The notes beneath the pieces are model-generated. The model saw only the letters and a list, made by a program, of their open reading frames with translations, was not told the origin of the DNA and did no database searches. Shown here in pieces: positions 1-5,084 of a stretch of DNA of 6,579 nucleotides (positions are counted from its first letter, which is position 1; each line of letters opens with the position of its first letter). A program made the position numbers and the translations under genes. Source of the stretch: Flavobacterium sp. (GTDB lineage Bacteria; Bacteroidota; Bacteroidia; Flavobacteriales; Flavobacteriaceae); contig JALRGZ010000240.1 in the NCBI GenBank assembly GCA_023253295.1, forward strand, positions 1 to 6,579, in the 5' to 3' direction.

Positions 1-7
1 GTTTTTG

Positions 8-88
8 ATAAGAAAGTGTTTAAGTCTTAATCGAACTATGAGTTTTACTCGGAGTGAATATTAGTTTACTTAAACGCTTTTCTCTTAT
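8..88. repeat. Imperfect long inverted repeat
   Basis: Bases 8-13 (ATAAGA) and 14-25 (AAGTGTTTAAGT) can pair with 83-88 (TCTTAT) and 68-79 (ACTTAAACGCTT). Only a 3-base bulge (80-82) and one T/G pair interrupt the stem of about 18 bp. The 42-base apex holds the small palindrome ACT-CGG-AGT at 47-55. There is no clear T-tract on either side, so a terminator is possible but not shown. A structured 3' UTR or a REP-like element is equally plausible. Confidence 0.5.
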
Positions 89-131
89 TATAAAAATATC
101 ATTTTCTAGAAAACAAATCTAAAGGAGTTGA

Positions 132-159
132 AAACTAATTTGCGATAGAAAATTAGTTT
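132..159. repeat. Perfect 10-bp stem-loop
   Basis: AAACTAATTT (132-141) is the exact reverse complement of AAATTAGTTT (150-159), with an 8-base loop. The stem is AT-rich and is not followed by a T-run on either strand, so I do not call it a terminator. It sits between two other hairpins in the gene-free left end. Confidence 0.5.
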
Positions 160-163
160 GAAG

Positions 164-241
164 TATCGAGAACTATTGGATAAACGAAACTTCTCGATAA
201 AATTTTTCTTCATTATCATTACGAAAAATCACTCGAAGTGA
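164..241. repeat. Flavobacterial REP-like intergenic repeat unit
   Basis: Three nested or adjacent inverted repeats are seen. TATCGAGAA (164-172) pairs with TTCTCGATA (191-199). ATTTTTC (202-208) pairs with GAAAAAT (223-229). CACT-CGA-AGTG lies at 230-240. The first 9-bp stem recurs exactly at 5029-5059, and ACTCGAAGTGA matches 47-57 in 10 of 11 bases. From memory, flavobacterial genomes carry many intergenic units of this general form. That this is a dispersed family is inference from two copies here plus that recollection. Confidence 0.5.
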
Positions 242-257
242 CGGTGTAAAAAAAAAT

Positions 258-716
258 TTATTGTTTTATCAGCGAAACTTCTTTTGTCGTAATCATTTTT
301 CGGTTTTTATTGCTCCAGGAATTGTTTACGTAATTCAGTACATCGGCTACTTCTTCATCGCTTAATCCCGGTGGAGGCATCATTGCGTTAAATTTTTTGC
401 CATTAACTACAATTTCTCCTTTCTGACCGTATTTAACAGCATGAATACTTTCTTTTCTGTTCTTTTTTAACCAATCGGAGCCATCGAGAGTGGGGAAAGT
501 AATTCCGTTTCCTTTTCCATTAGCCATATGACATTGAATACAAAATTCGGTATAGACTTCTTTGCCTCGGGCAATACTTTTTTGCAAAGCTGTTTGCTGT
601 TGAACTTCTTTTAAATTCAGATAATTCGGTTTAGAATTGGAGTTGAATTCTGTATTCGAATAGAAAAAAAACAACGAAGTCAACGCTGTGAATCCAAAAA
701 TAAGTTTGTTAGTCAT
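258..716 (-). CDS. Class I cytochrome c, periplasmic
   Basis: A 152-residue exported c-type cytochrome that should carry one covalently bound haem and shuttle electrons in the periplasm. The N-terminus (about residues 3-20) is hydrophobic and acts as a signal peptide or membrane anchor. The haem-binding CxxCH is Cys59-Ile-Gln-Cys62-His63. The likely axial methionine is Met112 or Met113, in the MMPPPG segment before the helix LSDEEVADVLNYV (118-130), which is the usual C-terminal helix of this fold. The length suits a mono-haem class I protein. It starts 18 bases after the stop of the sugar dehydrogenase gene, so the two are probably co-transcribed and this protein is a likely electron acceptor for that enzyme. 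The partner role is inference from context; the cytochrome fold is clear. Confidence 0.9.
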   Translation of the reverse strand: MTNKLIFGFTALTSLFFFYSNTEFNSNSKPNYLNLKEVQQQTALQKSIARGKEVYTEFCIQCHMANGKGNGITFPTLDGSDWLKKNRKESIHAVKYGQKGEIVVNGKKFNAMMPPPGLSDEEVADVLNYVNNSWSNKNRKMITTKEVSLIKQ

Positions 717-734
717 TAGTAGGATTGTTTATAA

Positions 735-1859
735 TTAATTAGGGATGATTTTTAGAATTCCTTTTCCTTCCGCTCCAATATAAATGTAGCCATCAGGACC
801 TTGCTTTACACTGCGAAGACGACCGATATCGCTGGCGATTTTTTGTCTGCCAATGATTTTATTACCGTCTAATTTCACTAATTCCAAGTATTGAAATTTA
901 AGTGAACCTACAAGCAAACTTCCTTTCCAATCCGGATATATATCACTGCTTACAAAATCCATTCCGCAGGGAGCGATGGAAGGTGCCCAGTAATACAGAG
1001 GCTGTTCCATTCCTTCTTTCTGCGTTTCGTTGGTAATGATAGTATTGTCATAATTGATTCCGTAAGTGATGATTGGCCAGCCGTAATTAGCTCCTTTTTT
1101 GATGATGTTAATTTCGTCTCCACCTTGTGGTCCATGTTCGTGTTCCCAGATGTCACCCGTAAAAGGATTTTTGACCAATCCCTGTGGATTGCGATGACCA
1201 TACGTAAAAGCTGTTTCTTTGGCATTAGGCTGCCCTACAAAAGGATTGTCTTTCGGGATACTGCCATCGGCATTAAGGCGGTAGATTTTACCTCCGTCAA
1301 GAGTGATGTTTTGTGGATTTTCATTTTCAAAACCACGGCTCCCGATGGAAAAAAACAAATAGCCTTCATTGTCAAAAGTAATTCGGGAACCAAAATGAAT
1401 GGATCTTTTGGAATTAGGGGTTGCCTTATAAATCTTTTCAATGTTCACCAAATTATCTCCATCGAGTTTGGCTCTGATGATTTCGGTGTTGGCGCCACCG
1501 GCTTCTCCTTCTCCTTCCAATGAGGCATAACTAATGTAAATCCAGCCATTTTTGGTATACTCCGGATGCAAAACAATATCCATCAAACCTCCCTGACCTC
1601 TATTGTACACTGCAGGAACATTTTTGATTTCCGTTTTTACACCATTAGTAACATGATATAAAATACCTGATTTTTCGGTTACCAATAGCGAACCATCTGC
1701 TAAAAAAGCCATACCCCAGGGATTGTTAATGCCATCGGCAACGGTTTCTAAGCGGTAGTTTTTGGGGTCTTCCTGAAGTGGAATAGCATCGTTAGTTTTT
1801 AACTGCGCTTCACAGTTAAATATGAAAAATGTAAAGAATAATAGGGATAATGTCTTCAT
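735..1859 (-). CDS. PQQ-dependent aldose sugar dehydrogenase (GSDH family)
   Basis: A 374-residue secreted beta-propeller enzyme of the soluble glucose/sorbosone dehydrogenase family (YliI/Asd-like), which oxidises aldoses to lactones with PQQ. Residues 1-19 form a Sec signal peptide. It ends in NCEAQ, so either signal peptidase I cleavage after EAQ or lipidation at Cys16 is possible; the lipobox is weak. Family landmarks are in order: NNPWGMAFLADGSLLVTEK (45-63), NRGQGGLMDIVLHP (86-99), His155 in HFGSR (the usual catalytic base), GHRNPQG (221-227) with the PQQ-contacting Arg, EHGPQGGDEIN (241-251), WAPSIAPCGMDF (291-302) and GRLRSVKQGPDGYIYI (346-361). Length is normal. The gene stands 57 bases after vsr and leads a probable two-gene unit with the cytochrome c. 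The substrate and the source of PQQ are unknown. Confidence 0.92.
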   Translation of the reverse strand: MKTLSLLFFTFFIFNCEAQLKTNDAIPLQEDPKNYRLETVADGINNPWGMAFLADGSLLVTEKSGILYHVTNGVKTEIKNVPAVYNRGQGGLMDIVLHPEYTKNGWIYISYASLEGEGEAGGANTEIIRAKLDGDNLVNIEKIYKATPNSKRSIHFGSRITFDNEGYLFFSIGSRGFENENPQNITLDGGKIYRLNADGSIPKDNPFVGQPNAKETAFTYGHRNPQGLVKNPFTGDIWEHEHGPQGGDEINIIKKGANYGWPIITYGINYDNTIITNETQKEGMEQPLYYWAPSIAPCGMDFVSSDIYPDWKGSLLVGSLKFQYLELVKLDGNKIIGRQKIASDIGRLRSVKQGPDGYIYIGAEGKGILKIIPN

Positions 1860-1916
1860 AGTTTGAGGGGTTAAACTTGGACTTTAAAGATAGGGAAAAA
1901 GTTGGAAAAGATGTTT

Positions 1917-2339
1917 TTAGGATTTAGCTTTTCTCAATGCAATTTCGTACTCAATGACTTGGATACATTCTTCCAGATTTTTTTCTATTTCTTTTGACCA
2001 GAACCGAAGTACTTTCCAGTTGTTTTCAGTCAGGTAATTGTTTACTTCGATATCCCTTTGTATGTTTCTTTCAATTTTTTTAGCCCAGAATTCTGCATTG
2101 GTTTGTGGTTTCTTTCTGGTTTCCCAGTCTTTTCCATGAAAAAACTCTGAATCTATGAAAATGGCAATTTTGAGTTTTTTGAAAGTGATATCCGGTTTGC
2201 CGAAAACAGTTTTATTATTCTTGCGGTATCTGTATCCTAATTTCCACAATGCTTTTGCTAACCGAATTTCTTGTTTAGTGTTTGTGCTGCGAACAGCTTG
2301 CATGTTTTTGGAGCGTTGTTGCGGAGTATGACGATCCAT
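1917..2339 (-). CDS. vsr: Vsr-type very short patch repair (T:G mismatch) endonuclease
   Basis: A 140-residue mismatch endonuclease. The family nicks DNA 5' of the T in T:G mismatches made by deamination of 5-methylcytosine, starting repair back to C:G. The opening TPQQRSKNMQAVRS matches the Vsr N-terminus. Glu24, Asp50 (in GKPD), His68 and Asp96 correspond to E. coli Glu25, Asp51, His69 and Asp97. Two things differ. E. coli His64 is replaced by Asp63 in IDSEFFHGKDW, and the wedge Phe67-Trp68 becomes Phe66-Phe67. The E. coli zinc ligands (Cys66, His71, Cys73, Cys117) are replaced here by Glu, Lys, Trp and Lys. This alignment was made by eye. The gene starts 8 bases after the HpaII-family nuclease stops, so it is the last gene of the R-M operon and probably serves CCGG sites methylated by the neighbouring methylase. 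Confidence 0.9.
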   Translation of the reverse strand: MDRHTPQQRSKNMQAVRSTNTKQEIRLAKALWKLGYRYRKNNKTVFGKPDITFKKLKIAIFIDSEFFHGKDWETRKKPQTNAEFWAKKIERNIQRDIEVNNYLTENNWKVLRFWSKEIEKNLEECIQVIEYEIALRKAKS

Positions 2340-2347
2340 TGTGATTT

Positions 2348-3433
2348 TTATTTAGTAAATCTGATTTGCAAATTTAATTTTATTTTTTGTTGTCCATTTT
2401 CCGAGTAAATATTACCAAATTCATTTCTGTTAGGATCTGCTGTTTCGAGCTTTGTGTTATTAAATAAATAATCTTCAAAATTTTTAGTAAAATAAAAGTG
2501 ATAACAAATTAATTCGCCGTCACTCCTAACTATTAGATAACCTCCTGTAGCTTGATAATCTCTTTTCCAAACTTCGGCAGCTCTCATTCCGAGTGCATAA
2601 TCGGTTAAGAATTTCTTCATTATCATTTCATACATAGTCGGGTTTATATCCAAATTGTATCCAATAGAGTTTTTATTGGTTACTTTTTCAATGAATTTTG
2701 CAACAGTATTTTCAGAACTAATATCATTACTATAAAATAAGATTAAAATTTCAGCAAGTATTTTGTCGAAATTGTAGTCTATAGTTTGTAGGTTTGATGC
2801 GAAAATTGGGTGTTCAACTTTTTCAAATTCTAATGAAGCGCCTAAATCTTTAAGCATTTTTATCTTTGATGAAAATATTTTAATTTCCTTTAGTTCTAAA
2901 ATTTCTTCTTCTGAAAGGGTTTTGCCTTTTATTAAAAAAGTAAAATTGGTTGGTTTACTAGCATTCACTAATGTAGAAGGTCTGCCTAATTGTGATTTTA
3001 TACTAAAACCTAATGTTGGACTAATAAAAGTATTTGGGTCTTTTATTTGAATAGTAATATCATTTTTTAATTTAGATTTAGCTTTTAATGAAGTTATCGA
3101 AAATGATTCTAAAAATGATTCTATTTCAGGAATTTCAAATGATCCTTTGCCTTTCTTTGATGATTTTATTTTATCAAAACATAATTTCGTATTTGAAATA
3201 AATTTAAGCAAAGGGATTTTAAATATAAGCTCTCCGTCTGAAATGATTACAAGTTCGTCATCAAATGAAAAATCAACCATTCTGTTTTTTTCATGACGTA
3301 TTATTTTTAAAATAGGATAAAAAATGTCTTTGACTTTATTAAAATTTTCATCACCTAGATAAAGTTTACCATCTGCTAATAATTTAAGAAGTGCATATGG
3401 TTCACTCCATTCTCCTTTGTTTCCTGTAATCAT
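2348..3433 (-). CDS. HpaII-family type II restriction endonuclease (predicted CCGG)
   Basis: A 361-residue type II restriction endonuclease, about the length I recall for HpaII. The N-terminal block NKGEWSEPYALLKLLADGKL (5-24), the central LGFSIKSQLGRPSTLVNAS (141-159) with TNF at 162-164, and the C-terminal GGYLIVRSDGELICYHFY (297-314) are what I recall as HpaII-family hallmarks. Asp132 and Ser144-Ile-Lys146 could be the degenerate PD-(D/E)xK metal site; this assignment is inference. Specificity for CCGG is predicted from the adjacent M.HpaII-like methylase. The start ATG overlaps the methylase stop by 4 bases (ATGA, 3430-3433), so translation is coupled and follows the protective enzyme. 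The gene is markedly AT-rich compared with the dehydrogenase and glycosyltransferase genes. It contains no CCGG. Confidence 0.88.
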   Translation of the reverse strand: MITGNKGEWSEPYALLKLLADGKLYLGDENFNKVKDIFYPILKIIRHEKNRMVDFSFDDELVIISDGELIFKIPLLKFISNTKLCFDKIKSSKKGKGSFEIPEIESFLESFSITSLKAKSKLKNDITIQIKDPNTFISPTLGFSIKSQLGRPSTLVNASKPTNFTFLIKGKTLSEEEILELKEIKIFSSKIKMLKDLGASLEFEKVEHPIFASNLQTIDYNFDKILAEILILFYSNDISSENTVAKFIEKVTNKNSIGYNLDINPTMYEMIMKKFLTDYALGMRAAEVWKRDYQATGGYLIVRSDGELICYHFYFTKNFEDYLFNNTKLETADPNRNEFGNIYSENGQQKIKLNLQIRFTK

Positions 3434-4695
3434 AATTTTTCTTTTAACAGGTCAATTATTTTTTCTGCAGTAGCTTGAATTGCTGGAACTGCGACTGAAT
3501 TTCCGAATTGTTTATATGCAGAAGCATCCGCTACAGGAATGATATATTCATCAGGGAAACCCTGTAATCTAGCCCATTCTCTAGGAGTCATTTTTCTAAT
3601 TCCCTCACGGTTTACTTCTCCTTTTATTTTGGTAGTTGGAGTAAAATCTGTAATTCTATTATCTATTACCAGATTTCTTTCTCTTCCCATTCCTCCAACA
3701 ACTATTGCATTAGCAATTTCTTTATCTCCAATAATTGAGTACCCAAAACCATTGCCTTTATTGGCGTGACGTTCTTTATGATCTTTTAATGTTTGTAGAT
3801 ATTGATTTGATAAATAATATTTTGTTGGAACAACCGTGTCTTCTTTAACTTGATTGAAAAAAACTTTTTCTTCAAAAGGTCTTGGATATTCAAATGAATC
3901 AATCCCTAAATCTTTTCTGAATCCAACAATAAATATACGTTCGCGATTTTGAGCTAATCCAAAATCTTTTGCGTTAATAATTTCAGGTTCAGGAACGTAA
4001 TAATCTAAATCATTACGTAAGACATTAAGGATTGTTGCTAAAGTTTTACCTCCATTATGATTTCTTAAACCTTTTACATTTTCAAGAAAGAATGCTTTAG
4101 GCTTTTTGTTTTTTATAATCTCGGCAACATCAAAAAATAATGTTCCTCTTGTGTCTTCAAAACCACCTCTTTTTCCAGCGATTGAAAATGCTTGGCAAGG
4201 GAATCCTCCACATAAAATGTCAAATCCATCAGGAATATAATTTTTAGTGGATATTTTTGTTATATCTCCAAAAGGGACTTCGCCAAAATTAGCTCTGTAT
4301 GTTTTTTTTGCATTTTCATCCCATTCGCTTGTAAAAACACATTTTCCACCTAAATTTTGTAATGCAAGTCTAAATCCACCGATCCCTGCAAATAAATCAA
4401 TGAATTTAAAAGTATAGTTTTTTGGAGTAGGGAAAGGAACATTTTCAACTTCAAAGAGCAATTGTTGTAAAGCAGTTTCTTCAACTAGATTTAGTTTTTC
4501 TTCTTCCTTTTTGTATTCTACAATTTCTTTTAAATATTTTGTTGCTTCTTCTTCAAAATGTTTTTTAACTCCGTTATGGTAATTGTGTAAATAATGAGTT
4601 AAGACTGCTTTTCGATTATCATCTTCTTCGACAAAACGAATTTTAAATTTTTTACCATCAAATTCATCAATTGATATTTTCTCTTTCATTTTCAT
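3430..4695 (-). CDS. DNA (cytosine-5-)-methyltransferase, M.HpaII-like (CCGG)
   Basis: A 421-residue C5-cytosine methyltransferase that transfers methyl from S-adenosylmethionine to C5 of cytosine. Conserved motifs are all present and in order: I FIDLFAGIGGF (98-108), IV GGFPCQAFS (163-171) with catalytic Cys167, VI ENV (205-207), VIII QNRER (249-253), IX RKMTPREWARLQGFPD (367-382) and X FGNSVAVPAI (397-406). The target-recognition region (about 260-365) contains GNGFGY (314-319), GGMGRERNLVID (334-345) and ITDFTPTT (348-355), which resemble M.HpaII as I remember it, so CCGG is the predicted target. Unlike M.HpaII, about 90 charged, helix-prone residues precede motif I. The start overlaps the regulator's stop by 4 bases (ATGA, 4692-4695). 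A second ATG two codons downstream (MKEKISI) is a possible start. Confidence 0.95.
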   Translation of the reverse strand: MKMKEKISIDEFDGKKFKIRFVEEDDNRKAVLTHYLHNYHNGVKKHFEEEATKYLKEIVEYKKEEEKLNLVEETALQQLLFEVENVPFPTPKNYTFKFIDLFAGIGGFRLALQNLGGKCVFTSEWDENAKKTYRANFGEVPFGDITKISTKNYIPDGFDILCGGFPCQAFSIAGKRGGFEDTRGTLFFDVAEIIKNKKPKAFFLENVKGLRNHNGGKTLATILNVLRNDLDYYVPEPEIINAKDFGLAQNRERIFIVGFRKDLGIDSFEYPRPFEEKVFFNQVKEDTVVPTKYYLSNQYLQTLKDHKERHANKGNGFGYSIIGDKEIANAIVVGGMGRERNLVIDNRITDFTPTTKIKGEVNREGIRKMTPREWARLQGFPDEYIIPVADASAYKQFGNSVAVPAIQATAEKIIDLLKEKL

Positions 4696-4913
4696 TTCTT
4701 AAAATTTTTATCGTTGAAGAATGTTATAAAGTCAGTATCTAAGGCTATGATTATTTTTTCCATTATTGTTATTGAAACATTTCTTTTTCCTTTCTCAATA
4801 TCAGAGATATAGTTTCTGTCAACATTTGAAATATTGGCAAAATGTTCTATTGAGAAGCCTTTTTGCTCTCGCAGTGATTTTACCTTTTGACCAAATTTTT
4901 CTTTAATATCCAT
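4692..4913 (-). CDS. XRE-family HTH regulator, C-protein-like
   Basis: A 73-residue helix-turn-helix DNA-binding protein of the Cro/C1 (HTH_3) type. The core runs GQKVKSLREQKGFSIEHFA, then ISNVDRNYISDIEKGKRNVS (the turn and recognition helix), then IMEKIIIALDTDFITFF. Size and position match controller (C) proteins of type II R-M systems. I start it at the ATG at 4911-4913 (MDIKEKFG), where family similarity begins. An upstream ATG at 4988 would add 25 residues without family likeness and would translate through the inverted repeat and palindrome proposed as operators. It is translationally coupled to the methylase by an ATGA overlap. It probably binds the repeats just upstream and regulates the whole operon; whether it activates or represses cannot be seen. 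Confidence 0.88.
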   Translation of the reverse strand: MDIKEKFGQKVKSLREQKGFSIEHFANISNVDRNYISDIEKGKRNVSITIMEKIIIALDTDFITFFNDKNFKK

Positions 4914-4933
4914 AGTTGATAAAATTAGATTTA

Positions 4934-4966
4934 TGCCTACAATTGGCCCGCTTACAATTGTAGGCA
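4934..4966. promoter_or_regulatory. Perfect 12-bp inverted repeat, candidate operator
   Basis: TGCCTACAATTG (4934-4945) and CAATTGTAGGCA (4955-4966) are exact reverse complements separated by 9 bases, and the repeat ends 20 bases upstream of the regulator's ATG. No T-run follows on either strand, which argues against a terminator. It overlaps the candidate -7 box, so a bound dimer could block or shape initiation. It is the best candidate binding site for the HTH protein encoded directly downstream. The symmetry is seen directly; the function is inference. Confidence 0.6.
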
Positions 4967-4988
4967 GTAAGCTTGTATTTGTTAACAA
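4955..4988 (-). promoter_or_regulatory. Candidate Bacteroidota promoter for the R-M operon
   Basis: On the minus strand, TTG (4986-4988) is followed after 23 bases by TACAATTG (4955-4962). The latter matches the Bacteroidota -7 consensus TAnnTTTG in all but one base, and the spacer is at the long end of what is reported for flavobacteria. The predicted transcription start is near 4949, giving a leader of about 36 bases. The TTG lies in the palindrome at 4977-4990 and the -7 box lies in the inverted repeat at 4934-4966. Confidence 0.4.
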
Positions 4989-4990
4989 AT
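4977..4990. promoter_or_regulatory. 14-bp perfect palindrome, possible second operator
   Basis: ATTTGTTAACAAAT is perfectly self-complementary over 14 bases and covers the candidate -33 TTG of the operon promoter. Its sequence differs from the 12-bp inverted repeat, so it may be a site for another regulator, a second weaker operator, or chance in AT-rich DNA. Confidence 0.35.
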
Positions 4991-5020
4991 TTTTTTATTG
5001 GGGAAAATGAAGTGTTTTTA

Positions 5021-5059
5021 TAAAAAAATATCGAGAAGCTTTTTTTAAAGTTCTCGATA
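5021..5059 (-). terminator. Rho-independent terminator after the glycosyltransferase gene
   Basis: The stem TATCGAGAA (5029-5037) / TTCTCGATA (5051-5059) is continued inward by CTTT/AAAG (5039-5042 with 5047-5050) past one bulged base, with a T4 loop. Read on the minus strand, the hairpin is followed at once by seven T's (A's at 5022-5028 on the plus strand). It lies 25 bases past the glycosyltransferase stop and separates that gene from the R-M operon. The outer 9-bp stem is identical to the one at 164-199. Confidence 0.75.
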
Positions 5060-5084
5060 ATTTGATTATTTATTGAAGGTCTAT

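Larger units (their letters stand above)
1..257. other. Gene-free, hairpin-rich intergenic region
   Basis: I see no credible coding sequence or RNA gene here on either strand. The stretch lies downstream of the cytochrome c gene and is packed with inverted repeats: a long imperfect hairpin (8-88), a perfect 10-bp stem (132-159) and a repeat-like unit with the stem TATCGAGAA/TTCTCGATA (164-241). An ACTCGRAGTGA motif occurs twice, at 47-57 and 231-241. Whether it belongs to the 3' region of the cytochrome operon or of a gene beyond the left edge cannot be told from the window. Confidence 0.7.

Noticed and set aside
1..257. CRISPR array or tRNA in the repeat-rich left end
   Set aside because: There are no regularly spaced direct repeats, and no cloverleaf or T-loop consensus. 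The repeats are single hairpins.
950..1441. Two other minus-strand open frames (950-1225 and 1235-1441)
   Set aside because: Both are out-of-frame readings inside the dehydrogenase gene, with low-complexity, non-family-like products.
1125..1523. Open frame of 132 codons on the plus strand
   Set aside because: It lies wholly opposite the sugar dehydrogenase gene, whose translation is family-like throughout. The product has no recognisable motif.
1860..1916. Promoter for the dehydrogenase-cytochrome pair
   Set aside because: TATCTTTA on the minus strand (1885-1892) is one base from TAnnTTTG, but no TTG stands at a fitting distance upstream. Too weak to list; read-through from vsr is possible.
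3539..3769. 76-codon open frame on the plus strand
   Set aside because: It is antisense to the conserved methylase target-recognition region and motif IX. The apparent coding is a reflection of that gene.
4934..4966. The 12-bp inverted repeat as a terminator
   Set aside because: Neither strand has a T-run after the stem, and a real terminator with T7 already lies at 5021-5059.
4914..4988. Longer form of the HTH regulator starting at 4988
   Set aside because: The extra 25 residues are not family-like, and their codons run through the inverted repeat, the palindrome and the predicted transcription start. The ATG at 4913 is preferred.
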